From: Afipia sp.
Lineage (GTDB): Bacteria > Pseudomonadota > Alphaproteobacteria > Rhizobiales > Xanthobacteraceae
DNA: 64,000 nt
Reading direction: 5' to 3'
Assembly (NCBI GenBank): GCA_017308595.1
Contig: JAFKER010000015.1
Span: forward strand, 124,001 to 188,000
Each line of letters opens with the position of its first letter. Positions within the stretch are counted from its first letter, which is position 1. The notes under the pieces are model-generated. The model had not been told where the DNA came from, searched no databases, and saw nothing but the letters and a program-made list of their open reading frames with translations. Shown in pieces: positions 40,872 to 48,931 of this stretch. A program made the position numbers and the translations under genes.

Positions 40872-41828
40872 TCAATGCTCATGAGATGCAGAGCCTTTCG
40901 CCAGCTCGGCTTTGACCACGAAGCTGTTCTTCGCGGCGTACTTGTCGCCTTCGAGAAGACCGAAGACGACTTCAACCTGCTCTGGATCGCGGGAGCCCAG
41001 TTCCACGTCTCGGACTTCAAACTTGTTTCCGTTTCTCACGAAGACGACATTGCGATTTTCAACGGTCTGTAACGCTTCTGCCCTCACGACGACGGGGACC
41101 TCCTTGGCGGACAAGATCAACCGGCCGGAAACAAACAGGCCGGCTCGGAGCCGCAGATCGTCGTTCGATACGACCGCCCGTGCGAGCGCGCTCTGCGTGT
41201 CGCTGCTGCCAATGGGCGAAATGTAGGAAAGCTTGGCTTCGATCGGCTTTCCGCCATCTCCTATGTCAATAAGGACTGTGTCGCCGAGCTTTACCCGTGG
41301 GAGATCGCGTCGATAGACTGACAAATCGACCCACACGGTCGAGATGTCGGCAACCGTGAAGGCGGGCTTCTGCTCCGACGCGTACTCCCCGAGCGAGATC
41401 TGGCGATCAATCACGGTGCCGGCGATGGGCGCCCGCATTTCGTAAACGGTCAGACTCTGATTGCTTTCGATCTTGGCGAGGAGTTCGCCTTTCTCGACTT
41501 GGTCTCCAATCCGTTTCCTGATTTCCCGCACGACGCCCGGAAAGCGAGGTGTAACCTGCACCAACGCCTCTTGATTGGGCTGCAGGATGCCATTCAACTG
41601 AAGGGCATCGCGCAACGTACCTTTGGACGCGGAGACGATTTCGATGCCTGCGGCAGCGACCTTTGCATCGCTCATTTCGACACCTTCGTCGCCGTGATCT
41701 TTCTCCTTTTCAGCCACAGCTTCTTTTTTTGCCGGCGGCGCCGACTTGCCCGGCGCGAAAGCATAAACGCCGGCCGCGAGGACGATCAGCGCGCCAATAG
41801 CAATCACGGTTCTAGAAATCGTCGTCAT
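40872..41828 (-). CDS. czcB: CzcB-type periplasmic adaptor
   Basis: A 318-residue membrane-fusion protein with an N-terminal anchor helix (VIAIGALIVLAAGVYAFA), a Lys/Glu-rich linker, lipoyl halves (PGVVREIRKRIGDQVEKGELLAKI and MRAPIAGTVIDRQISLGEYA) and a beta-barrel. It ends in SASHEH. Shorter than many CzcB proteins; the N-terminal His-rich metal chaperone part seen in some is absent. Overlaps czcC by four bases. Confidence 0.9.
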   Translation of the reverse strand: MTTISRTVIAIGALIVLAAGVYAFAPGKSAPPAKKEAVAEKEKDHGDEGVEMSDAKVAAAGIEIVSASKGTLRDALQLNGILQPNQEALVQVTPRFPGVVREIRKRIGDQVEKGELLAKIESNQSLTVYEMRAPIAGTVIDRQISLGEYASEQKPAFTVADISTVWVDLSVYRRDLPRVKLGDTVLIDIGDGGKPIEAKLSYISPIGSSDTQSALARAVVSNDDLRLRAGLFVSGRLILSAKEVPVVVRAEALQTVENRNVVFVRNGNKFEVRDVELGSRDPEQVEVVFGLLEGDKYAAKNSFVVKAELAKGSASHEH

Positions 41829-43099
41829 CTTGCGCTCTCCCGCGCCAGTGCAAATGGATTGCCGACCAAACCTTCGATAGTGGCGACGGCGATGTGGAAA
41901 TTCTGCTGCGCTTCCTGCTCACGCAGGCGCGCTTGGGCGACGGAGGACTGCGCGTCGAGAACTTCAAGAAGGGAGAAGCGCCCCTGCCCATAACCTTCGA
42001 GAATTGCATCAGCCGCCTGACGCGACTTCGGGATCGCCGTTTCACGAAGAATGGCGAGTTCGCGTAGCGCGCCCTGAAGGGAATCGTAGGCTCGTCCCGC
42101 GATCACGATCAGCGCGTTGCGATTCGCCTCGCGCTCGGCGCGGGCCTTCGCGAGGCTCTCCTGAGCGGAGAGAATGTTTCCCTGGTTCTGATCGAACACA
42201 GGAATTGCGGCCGAGATGCTCAACCGTACAGCATTATCAGCGGTCTCATTGTAGTGACGCCATCCTGCGCCGACACGCAAGTCCGGATACGGCCGCAGTC
42301 GCGCCTGCAGGAGTTCGGCATTTCGCTGCGCATAAACCGCGGTCCAGCGTACCAATTGGGGATTGGCATCGATCGCCGCGACGACGGCGCCGAACGATGG
42401 TGGACGCCCCGTGGCATCAAGCCGCCCAGAGACCGACGAAAACTTCGCCGTCGTATCACCCATCAGCACGGCGAGTTCGCGCCTTGCACTAGCCAGAAGT
42501 GATCGCACCCGCTCGCGATCGGCCTTGACCAGTGAGGATGCGACCTCTGCCCGCCCGGTCTCTGCCTGCGATGACGCGCCGGCCTCGACCCGCCGCTGCA
42601 GCAGAGGAGTTATCCTGTCGATCTGGCCAACCTGCTCATCGAGGATCTGAATCCTGCGCTGAGCTCCAAGCACGCTCAGGTAGGCAACTGCCGTTTCGGA
42701 AAGCACCTCGAGGCGAATGGCCTTGCGCTGAATCTCCGCTGTATCAACACCGGCCTGGCCCACGGCGATGCGCGCTTCCCGCTTGCCGAACAATTCAAAC
42801 AATTGGCTGATCTGCAAGGTGCTTTCCGCAGATCGGGTGCCGCGGTAGGCGCCGGAGCCCAAGGAGTTGTCCAGTTCAAAGGACACCTCCGGATTAATCA
42901 ATGCACCAGCCTGTATGCGCTGACCGGATGCGATGCCCACATCGCGTTCGGCCGCGGTCAGGCGAGGATTTGCAGCCAAAGCGCGTTGCAGCGCTGTCTG
43001 GAGCGACAATGTCTGGGAGTACGACACGCCTGAGAGCCAAGGGCTTACAAGCAGTGCCAACGCGCACGCAATCCGCGTGGCGACGCTTCTAATCGACAT
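41825..43099 (-). CDS. czcC: CzcC-type outer-membrane channel (TolC family)
   Basis: A 424-residue exported protein: signal (ACALALLVSPWLSGVSYS), two repeated outer membrane efflux protein domains, with LQTALQRALAANPRLTAAER at the start of repeat one. AISAAIPVFDQNQGNILSAQE is typical for the CzcC group. Forms the exit duct for the CzcBA pump. Confidence 0.9.
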   Translation of the reverse strand: MSIRSVATRIACALALLVSPWLSGVSYSQTLSLQTALQRALAANPRLTAAERDVGIASGQRIQAGALINPEVSFELDNSLGSGAYRGTRSAESTLQISQLFELFGKREARIAVGQAGVDTAEIQRKAIRLEVLSETAVAYLSVLGAQRRIQILDEQVGQIDRITPLLQRRVEAGASSQAETGRAEVASSLVKADRERVRSLLASARRELAVLMGDTTAKFSSVSGRLDATGRPPSFGAVVAAIDANPQLVRWTAVYAQRNAELLQARLRPYPDLRVGAGWRHYNETADNAVRLSISAAIPVFDQNQGNILSAQESLAKARAEREANRNALIVIAGRAYDSLQGALRELAILRETAIPKSRQAADAILEGYGQGRFSLLEVLDAQSSVAQARLREQEAQQNFHIAVATIEGLVGNPFALARESAR

Positions 43100-43157
43100 G
43101 AAAATAAGAACCTGCAGAACGGCCGAGCTAAGGCGCTTACGCGCCCGGCGAATGCAT

Positions 43158-43466
43158 TCAGGTCAGGAATTTGGGTGGGGGCGTATCAAGCTCCGGGACT
43201 CGATCCGGAGGGCCAACCTTTGCATAATCCAAAGGCAGGATCCCAGGCTTAACATTGACTGATAACTGAGACGGCTCGGATATTGATACCGAGAAGCAGC
43301 CGTGGCAGTGATGGTCGGCCAAAGCGCCACCGCTAGACGGCGCGTCACCTTTATCAGTTGAAGCGAGTGCCACCGCAGGCTGAGACGAATTAAACGTGTT
43401 AACGTCCGCGTCATGATGCAGCAAAGCACCGAAAATGTAAGATAGCACCAACACAACAACGACCAT
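43158..43466 (-). CDS. Small membrane protein heading the czc operon
   Basis: About 102 residues from ATG 43466: a helix (MVVVVLVLSYIFGALLHH), then a segment with DHHCHGCF, likely a metal-binding turn. Similar small proteins with a DHHCHGCF motif precede cation RND operons in Bradyrhizobiaceae (recognised from memory). The frame is open further up to 43586, with another ATG at 43559; neither start has a convincing ribosome site. Confidence 0.55.
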   Translation of the reverse strand: MVVVVLVLSYIFGALLHHDADVNTFNSSQPAVALASTDKGDAPSSGGALADHHCHGCFSVSISEPSQLSVNVKPGILPLDYAKVGPPDRVPELDTPPPKFLT

Positions 43467-44017
43467 CCCGCGCGGCGTGCGCAGGCGGCTAGTGTTGTTC
43501 CTGGTGCTATATTGTAACAAAATCACAAGTCCGGTTGACACTATTCTCTTATCTACCATGCATGACGAAGGAATGTCGACCCGCAATAATATTACATTGT
43601 TTCGAGGGTGACTGCGAAAAGTTGCAAGAACTCGGAGTTCCTCGCCGGCGGGACTTCAGCTAACGACCCGTTCGATACAGCAAAAATCTTTTCAACGCCG
43701 TCCTTTTGGAGATACGCAGTATGGACAAAGCCATTCGATACGCTCGTTCCGGCAACGTTTGCCGTAAAACCGTTGACCATTTTTCGCAGTATTCTCGCGC
43801 ACGACTTGCCGGAAGGCATCCGTCCGCAGCGGAGCGATGCTCACTATTCGCTCAGAGGGTCGATGATGTTCAGCTGCGAATGTGCCCTGGTGCGCGCAGG
43901 CTGCAAAGAAAAGCCCGCAATTGCTGCGGGCTTTTCTACTTTACGCGCGTCCGCAGCCATCAACTCTGACACGCCGCTGGTTCCTCAGACAGGAATGCAG
44001 GTTCATCGCGCCGAGGG
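43467..44017. other. Intergenic with one terminator
   Basis: About 550 bases before the His-rich protein gene. It holds a strong bidirectional terminator at 43907-43937. A 75-codon minus-strand frame at 43592-43819 has no recognisable domain and I do not call it a gene. Confidence 0.45.
43907..43937. terminator. Strong bidirectional Rho-independent terminator
   Basis: Perfect 13-bp stem (AGAAAAGCCCGCA / TGCGGGCTTTTCT) with loop ATTGC and A/U-rich ends on both sides. No intact gene ends close by, so it may be what is left of a lost gene. Confidence 0.7.
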
Positions 44018-44353
44018 TTAATGGTGTCCGTGATGTCCGTGATGATGTCCGCCAAAGTGGCCGCCTCCGAAACCAAATCCGATGCTCGGTCCGCCACCAT
44101 AGTAGTATGGTTGTGGAGCGTAGTATGCCCGCGGAGCGTAGTACCCCCCTGGCGCGTAGGCATAGCCCCCGTGGTGACGGCGGTGGTGGCGCGAATGATG
44201 ACGATGATGACGTCGATGCTGTGAACTGAACTCGGTCGACTGCGCAGTATCAAGCACGGCTTTTTTTCTAGCCGAATTATCTGCGGCATTCGCTGAGGAG
44301 GATCCGAGCAGCGCCGCTGCACTAAGGATGATCGCGATAGCCAATCGTCTCAT
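44018..44353 (-). CDS. His/Gly/Tyr-rich small secreted protein
   Basis: A 111-residue exported protein: ATG 44353 with AGGAG upstream, signal MRRLAIAIILSAAALLGSSS ending near NAADNS. The mature part has a block of about 20 residues rich in His and Arg, then Gly-Tyr-Pro repeats, and ends GGHHHGHHGHH. Low-complexity proteins of this kind are common in Bradyrhizobium. The His clusters suggest metal binding, in keeping with the metal island; a cell-surface role is also possible. Confidence 0.7.
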   Translation of the reverse strand: MRRLAIAIILSAAALLGSSSANAADNSARKKAVLDTAQSTEFSSQHRRHHRHHSRHHRRHHGGYAYAPGGYYAPRAYYAPQPYYYGGGPSIGFGFGGGHFGGHHHGHHGHH

Positions 44354-44551
44354 TAAGATAACTCCTAACTCTGGACATGTTGAGGTCAATCAATCTACGG
44401 GTTTATGGTTCCTGCGACAGATTGACTTTCTCTGCCCGAAGTTCCGTCGCGTTTGATGCGGAAGCCGGGTAATACGATTTCGCAGGCCCAACCCGAAAGA
44501 TGTTGCTCGAACGGTCGTACTGCAACTTGGTGGAATTCTCGGTCCGACCTC

Positions 44552-45638
44552 TGTGCCTGTCGCAAATCAAATCCGAACAAATTTGTGATGCAGTCCGCCG
44601 AGGATTGGACGGCGCCCTGCTCTCTGAACAGGGCGCAATGTCGGTGCATCCTTCTCTAGGGACAAATGCGTCCGTACCTCATTGTAGTAATTCATGTAAG
44701 ATTGCAGCACGTGGCGAAGATGGCGTTCGCCTAATATGACGATATGATCGACACATTCCCTGCGGATCGAACCGATCAGCCGTTCAGCATAACCGTTTTG
44801 CCATGGAGAACGCGGCGACGTCGGTCGATCGCGAATGCCCATTGATCGAAGTCGTCGGATGAAGACCTCGCCATAGGCCCCATCCCGATCACGGATCAGA
44901 TAGCGGGGAGCTTGCTCCCAGCCGCAAGCTTCCGTGAGTTGATTTGCGATCCATTCCGCGGTCGGATGCGCGGTGACGCCAAACCATAGGATCTGTCGTC
45001 GACCATGTCCCATAATCAACAAGCCATAGAGCAGCCGAAACGAGATGGTCGGTACGACGAACAGATCCATCGCGGCGATGCCGTCGGCATGATTGCGGAC
45101 AAATGTCTTCCAGCCTTGAGACGGCGAGCGCCTTCCCTTTGCCATGTACTTCGCGACGGTGGTTTGTCCGACCTCAATGCCGAGCTTGAGCATCTCACCA
45201 TGAATCCGGGGGGGCGCCCCACAGCGGATTAGCAATGCTCATCCCGCGGATAATCTGGCGCATTTCCAGCGGCACCGTCGGCCGACCGCCACGAGGTCGC
45301 GACTTCCAGCGCCAGTACGATCTGAACCCAGCGTGGTGCCAACGGACAATGGTGTCCGGCTTCACGATCGCCAGCGCATCGCAAATCTTTGGAAACAACC
45401 GATAGAGACCAACGAATACCATTCGGTCAACGGCGCAGAAGGAGAGTTTCTTTGGGGCAGTCCGCCGCAGAACGTTTATCTGCTGCCGTAGCACCCAAAT
45501 CTCTGCCTCAAGCGCTGCCCGCGACCGGATCAGATCGACGACCATCCAACCAATGAGCCTGCAAAGATCCCTCATCACACAACAGCATCGCCCAATTCTC
45601 GATCAACCGCCAGCCAGATTAGGTTTGCGACAGGGACA
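44552..45638 (-). mobile_element. Insertion sequence, about 1.09 kb, IS481-like
   Basis: Terminal inverted repeats of 15 bp, 14 matching: TGTGCCTGTCGCAAA at 44552-44566 and its complement (TTTGCGACAGGGACA) at 45624-45638. Ends begin with TGT, as in IS481-type elements. It carries one DDE transposase on the minus strand, split by a frameshift. No clear target duplication is seen. The right end abuts the collapsed aioX copy, two bases away. Confidence 0.75.
44567..45578 (-). pseudogene. Integrase-core (DDE) transposase, frameshifted
   Basis: Two overlapping frames make one protein of about 335 residues: the first (45578 to 45195) ends in ANPLWGAPPDSW, the second (from about 45235) begins CGAPPRIHGEMLKLGIEVG. 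The shift is at a run of seven G on the plus strand (45208-45214). Catalytic Asp-Asp-Glu are likely in MDLFVVPT, IRDRDGAYG and NGYAERLIGSIRREC. Either a dead copy, a programmed frameshift as in some IS families, or a sequencing error at the homopolymer. Confidence 0.75.
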
Positions 45639-45640
45639 CA

Positions 45641-46084
45641 TATCTGCAGCGCGCGACCGGCTATCCAGTCTCACTTAATTACACGCAGAACCTATCAAGA
45701 AATGACAGCCCTCCTAACCTCGGGACAGCTTCGATCTGCGGATTCCCGTTCGTGGCGACAACTCGGAGGTCGACGCAATCGCGCGAGCGCAAGACTTCCA
45801 CAAAAGCCTACACCCTTCCGAAACAATTGTGACCAACGCTGAGGGGAGCCGTCATCGCGGCTTCCGATCCTAAAACGCAACTAGTTGGTTCAATCGTTTT
45901 CCGGGGAAACACCAGCAGCAGTCCAACTGAGGGCGAGAGCTTCAGCTTTGCCGGAGCAACCACAGCGAGCGCAATACGAGTGTTGTCTTATCCTGAACGG
46001 ATTGCCGGTATCATCTACGCCACGTTTGATACTCGGCATCCTTGGTCTGGCAAGGTTCGTGAGCTTCGCAATCGGACGCACCAC
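45641..46084 (+). pseudogene. Collapsed second copy of aioX-aioS-aioR
   Basis: Read directly against the intact locus: 45641-45756 matches aioX around 18296-18426 with a short internal deletion; 45757-46040 matches aioS around 19206-19494, with the aioX-aioS join in mid-gene; 46042-46075 matches aioR at 21471-21504; and 46076-46084 matches aioR around 21708-21716. The last junction falls at a shared ATCGG. Roughly one base in seven differs, and frame-breaking indels occur throughout, so nothing is translated. It is a remnant of a diverged aioXSR set, shrunk by nested deletions. Confidence 0.85.
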
Positions 46085-46115
46085 CCAAGGTGCGACGCCT
46101 TGGCGTACAGTCTGA

Positions 46116-46325
46116 TTATGAACTTATCATTGCAATTGAAGATTCTCTACTTACTGACCATGGCGCAGAGCAGAAATTTTCGTGCTGGGGCGAAATCCGG
46201 GGTGACGTTTGGCAATACGATTTTCATTTCCTTGTTCATCTCCAGGCCGTCTAATTGCACTGTCGCTAGGGTTCCGTTTTCGATCTCATCACATACGGAT
46301 GCCGCCCGAACAGTGAAGCGCTGCT
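46116..46325 (-). pseudogene. C-terminal fragment of a LysR-type regulator
   Basis: Minus-strand frame ending at TAA 46116 reads RFTVRAASVCDEIENGTLA, then VQLDGLEMNKEMKIVLP and DFAPARKFLLCAM, the pattern of the last strand-helix units of LysR substrate-binding domains. There is no start or DNA-binding part. Its N-terminal edge overlaps the following fragment. Confidence 0.4.
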
Positions 46326-46349
46326 CGAAGATTCAAAACCCTTCGCCTC

Positions 46350-46529
46350 CTGCATCAGGAAGATGTAAGGCTTACGGATACGGAATTCGCGACCATGCGC
46401 TGCGATTATTTGATGGCCTCAGATGCTTTGGCCAAGTGCGCCAAATCCTATGAGGTTATCCGGACGCCGGACGCGCAAATAGCTTCTGACCACTATCCGC
46501 TGGTTGCAACTTTCCAGGTGCCGTCATGA
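46350..46529 (+). pseudogene. C-terminal fragment of an endonuclease/exonuclease/phosphatase-family protein
   Basis: The frame from about 46350 reads LHQEDVRLTDTEFATMRCDY, then YEVIRTPDAQIASDHYPLVATF, and stops at 46529. SDHYPLV is the conserved Ser-Asp-His near the C-terminus of EEP hydrolases. The N-terminal two thirds are missing. The stop overlaps the ATG of the next gene, as if once co-translated. Confidence 0.5.
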
Positions 46530-47134
46530 TCCTTGCCGAAGAACAGACCGACCTGAACGCCGCCTTCCGGCGTGCGGTGCTTATCGTTGCCGCTCTCAAC
46601 CTGGCCTATTTCGGTATTGAGTTCGCAGTTGCCCTTGCGATCGGCTCTGTTTCGCTGTTTGCCGACAGCGTTGATTTTCTAGAAGACGCCTCGGTAAACC
46701 TGCTCATCGTGCTGGCGCTGGGTTGGTCGCTTAAAGCGCGTGCGCGCCTCGGCATGGCGCTCGCGATCATTCTCCTGGTGCCGGGTCTCGCAACGCTTTG
46801 GACAGCCTTTGCGAAATTTTCGGTGCCTGTGCCGCCCTCTCCTTTTCCGTTGACCGTGGCCGGCTCTGGCGCGCTGTTGGTGAACCTGTCCTGCGCATTC
46901 ATGCTCGTGCGCTTTCGCCACCAAAAGGGAAGCCTGACCAAGGCAGCTTTTCTGTCGGCCCGCAACGACGCATTCGCCAATGTAGCCATTATCGCAGCAG
47001 GGCTCGTCACTGCGTTCCTTTGGTCGTCGGCTTGGCCCGATCTTGTGGTTGGCCTTGGCATCGCAGTGATGAATGCCGATGCGGCCAGAGAGGTGTGGCA
47101 AGCGGCTCGCGAGGAACATAGGGCGCAGGCGTGA
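46526..47134 (+). CDS. CDF-superfamily membrane protein without C-terminal domain
   Basis: A 202-residue protein with six hydrophobic segments. SVSLFADSVDFLEDASVNLL corresponds to the helix 2 metal site of cation diffusion facilitators and SARNDAFANVAII to the helix 5 site (Asp conserved, His replaced by Asn). The cytoplasmic C-terminal domain is absent, as in a known short subfamily. Metal export is likely but the altered site makes the substrate uncertain. Confidence 0.7.
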   Translation: MILAEEQTDLNAAFRRAVLIVAALNLAYFGIEFAVALAIGSVSLFADSVDFLEDASVNLLIVLALGWSLKARARLGMALAIILLVPGLATLWTAFAKFSVPVPPSPFPLTVAGSGALLVNLSCAFMLVRFRHQKGSLTKAAFLSARNDAFANVAIIAAGLVTAFLWSSAWPDLVVGLGIAVMNADAAREVWQAAREEHRAQA

Positions 47135-47186
47135 TGTGCAATGTTTGACGGCCTAAGCTGCAAAGGGTAGAGTTAGAAAGTCAGAT

Positions 47187-47236
47187 GGGGATGGAGTCCC
47201 CCGATACCCGCCCGTCGTGGGCTGATGACTCCTGCT
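47187..47236 (+). ncRNA. Fluoride riboswitch (crcB motif)
   Basis: GGGGATGGAGTCCCCC opens the motif (GGxGAUGG...), a short CCC..GGG stem follows, then the highly conserved CTGATGACTCCTGCTG. GGAGTC near the 5' end can pair with GACTCC near the 3' end, as in the solved fluoride riboswitch. It lies upstream of a terminator and of crcB, the fluoride channel gene it classically controls. Confidence 0.88.
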
Positions 47237-47277
47237 GAGTTGGGGCTGCAAAGCCCCGTCGCGGCGGGAGCATGTTC

Positions 47278-47302
47278 AAAACCCGCCATTGGCGGGTTTT
47301 TT
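47278..47302 (+). terminator. Riboswitch-controlled terminator
   Basis: ACCCGCC-ATT-GGCGGGT followed by six T. A GGCGGG at about 47262-47267 can pair with the left arm as an antiterminator. Position between the fluoride aptamer and the first gene fits transcriptional control by fluoride. Confidence 0.8.
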
Positions 47303-47333
47303 GTTGCTCTGGAGACAAACCAAGGGCGGCCAC

Positions 47334-47540
47334 ATGAGTACTCCGGCACAACAACTTCGCGAATTCGTCCGGCTTATTGCCGATGATGACTTTACCGTTT
47401 CCATTCTCGTCGTCGTGGTCGTCGGCTGCTTTTTCGCATTCGGACTTGGCGCACCTGACGATCTGGTGGGCGGCATTCTCGTACTTGGGCTGGTTACCGC
47501 GGTCGTCGAAGCCTGGATGCGCGCGGGGAATCGAAAGTGA
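47334..47540 (+). CDS. Small two-helix membrane protein of the fluoride operon
   Basis: A 68-residue protein: a polar N-terminus (MSTPAQQLREFVRLIADDD), helix FTVSILVVVVVGCFFAFGL, a short loop, helix LVGGILVLGLVTAVVEAW, and a basic end. First gene behind the riboswitch terminator; its stop overlaps the crcB start (TGATG). It has no known family that I recognise. Co-regulation with crcB suggests a part in fluoride tolerance. Confidence 0.7.
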   Translation: MSTPAQQLREFVRLIADDDFTVSILVVVVVGCFFAFGLGAPDDLVGGILVLGLVTAVVEAWMRAGNRK

Positions 47541-47923
47541 TGATGCAAGGTTATTGGATTGTTTTTCTCGGCGCGGGTATCGGCGGCGCGCTGCGGCATG
47601 GTGTGAATGTCTGGTCGGCTCGCGCCTTCGGCCTGGGATTTCCATACGGTACCTTCACCGTCAACATTGTAGGATCTCTCGCGATGGGCCTGCTTGCTGG
47701 CTACTTCGCCTTTAAAGGCGATGCCTCGCAACCGTGGCGGCTGTTTCTGGCAACCGGCATCCTTGGTGGGTTCACCACATTTTCATCGTTCTCGCTCGAC
47801 GTGGCGGTGCTGTATGAGCGCGGGGAGCTTGCAATGACGGCCTTCTATGTATTGGCGTCGGTCATCGTGTCGGTGGTCGCACTGTTTGCAGGGATGTGGG
47901 CAATGCGGAGCCTGATGTCATGA
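47540..47923 (+). CDS. crcB: Fluoride channel CrcB (Fluc)
   Basis: A 127-residue four-helix protein that forms dual-topology dimers exporting fluoride. Signatures: GGALRHGVNVW, YGTFTVNIVGSLAMGLL (conserved Asn), and GILGGFTTFSSFSLD, the TFSSF motif with the central sodium and Phe box. Start ATG 47540 overlaps the upstream stop; ATG 47543 is possible. Under a fluoride riboswitch. Confidence 0.95.
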   Translation: MMQGYWIVFLGAGIGGALRHGVNVWSARAFGLGFPYGTFTVNIVGSLAMGLLAGYFAFKGDASQPWRLFLATGILGGFTTFSSFSLDVAVLYERGELAMTAFYVLASVIVSVVALFAGMWAMRSLMS

Positions 47924-48498
47924 AAGCGTTTTCCTTGAGCTGGTTAAGACGAGCCGCCTTATCGGTCGGCACTATCGGCATGCTTGCTCTCGGGTGGGCG
48001 GGCTATCTTCAGTTGAGCGGCAACTTTCACGTCGTGGATAAAGGCATACTGTACCGCTCCGCGCAATTGGACAACAGCCAGCTAAAAAACAAAATCGAAA
48101 ACTATGGCATCCGCACGATCATCAACTTGCGGGGCGAGAATCCTACGCGAGCTTGGTACGTGGAGGAAATGAAGGCGGTAAAGGCAACCGACGTGCATCA
48201 TGTTAATTTTGCGCTGTCGTCCGGCAAGGAGCTTACCAAAACCCAAATCGAACAGCTGATTGCTCTCCTGCGAGACTCTCCGCGTCCGATCCTGGTGCAT
48301 TGCCAGGCTGGGGCTGATCGCAGCGGGTTGGTATCAGCTTTATACGAACTACTGGTGGCCAAACGATCTACGGCGGAAGCTGCTGCACAGCTGTCGTTTC
48401 GATACGGTCATTTTCCCTGGCTGCGCAGCAGCACCGCTGCAATGGACCGAACGTTCGAGCGTGTATCGCGCGGTTTGCCTGCAATAGAAAGTGACTGA
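47920..48498 (+). CDS. Dual-specificity/tyrosine phosphatase-like protein, membrane anchored
   Basis: A 192-residue protein with an N-terminal membrane helix (about residues 12-33) and a DSP domain whose P-loop HCQAGADRSG gives catalytic Cys128 and Arg134. Start ATG overlaps the crcB stop, so it belongs to the fluoride operon. Such phosphatases regularly accompany fluoride genes in proteobacteria, but the substrate is unknown. The catalytic part should face the periplasm if the single helix acts as a signal anchor. Confidence 0.8.
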   Translation: MKAFSLSWLRRAALSVGTIGMLALGWAGYLQLSGNFHVVDKGILYRSAQLDNSQLKNKIENYGIRTIINLRGENPTRAWYVEEMKAVKATDVHHVNFALSSGKELTKTQIEQLIALLRDSPRPILVHCQAGADRSGLVSALYELLVAKRSTAEAAAQLSFRYGHFPWLRSSTAAMDRTFERVSRGLPAIESD

Positions 48499-48506
48499 GA
48501 GGCCAG

Positions 48507-48878
48507 GTGACTCGTATCAGCAATGCCAGAACTATCGCCGATATCGAATTTGTGATCGATGCGCCCAGCATCGGGAGCGAGATAAATGCCTGGGTAGCTC
48601 ACGGGGTCGAATGTCAGCGCGACCGACATCGTTTCAACGGGCAAGGTTACTCCTTTAGCTTGGATGTATTGAGTCTGCGCCTTGTTGAAACGCGCCATCG
48701 TTGGCATGTCGTCATCATTAGTGAGCTATGGGGTTTCGCAGGAACGACATCGGAAGCACGAAGAACACAATCATTAAAGGTATTAAAAGGAAAACCCTCG
48801 GATGTCCTTGCCTGGATGCGGCGGCACAGGTCTGCAAAGCTTGAACCCGATCGCCCCCCTCTGCGGATATCAGATTGA
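48507..48878 (+). CDS. Hypothetical protein of the fluoride operon
   Basis: A 123-residue protein from GTG 48507 (GAGAGG upstream). No domain recognised. The second half, [20 protein letters not shown], then [19 protein letters not shown], looks like a compact conserved fold with a basic helix. It starts eight bases after the phosphatase stop, and the frameshifted phosphoglycerate mutase follows. Confidence 0.55.
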   Translation: MTRISNARTIADIEFVIDAPSIGSEINAWVAHGVECQRDRHRFNGQGYSFSLDVLSLRLVETRHRWHVVIISELWGFAGTTSEARRTQSLKVLKGKPSDVLAWMRRHRSAKLEPDRPPLRISD

Positions 48879-48931
48879 CAACGCGTACCAGAAAAATCGT
48901 ACCAGAAAAATCGACTGGGAGTGTTGGCTGC

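Noticed and set aside
43592-43819. Minus-strand 75-codon frame
   Set aside because: No recognised domain, no ribosome site and no neighbour support; likely chance.
44552-45638. Target-site duplication of the IS
   Set aside because: Flanking bases (ACCTC on the left, CATAT on the right) do not match.
47242-47257. Hairpin GGGGCT/AGCCCC after the fluoride aptamer as the terminator
   Set aside because: Short stem without U-run; the stem at 47281 with six T is the better terminator.
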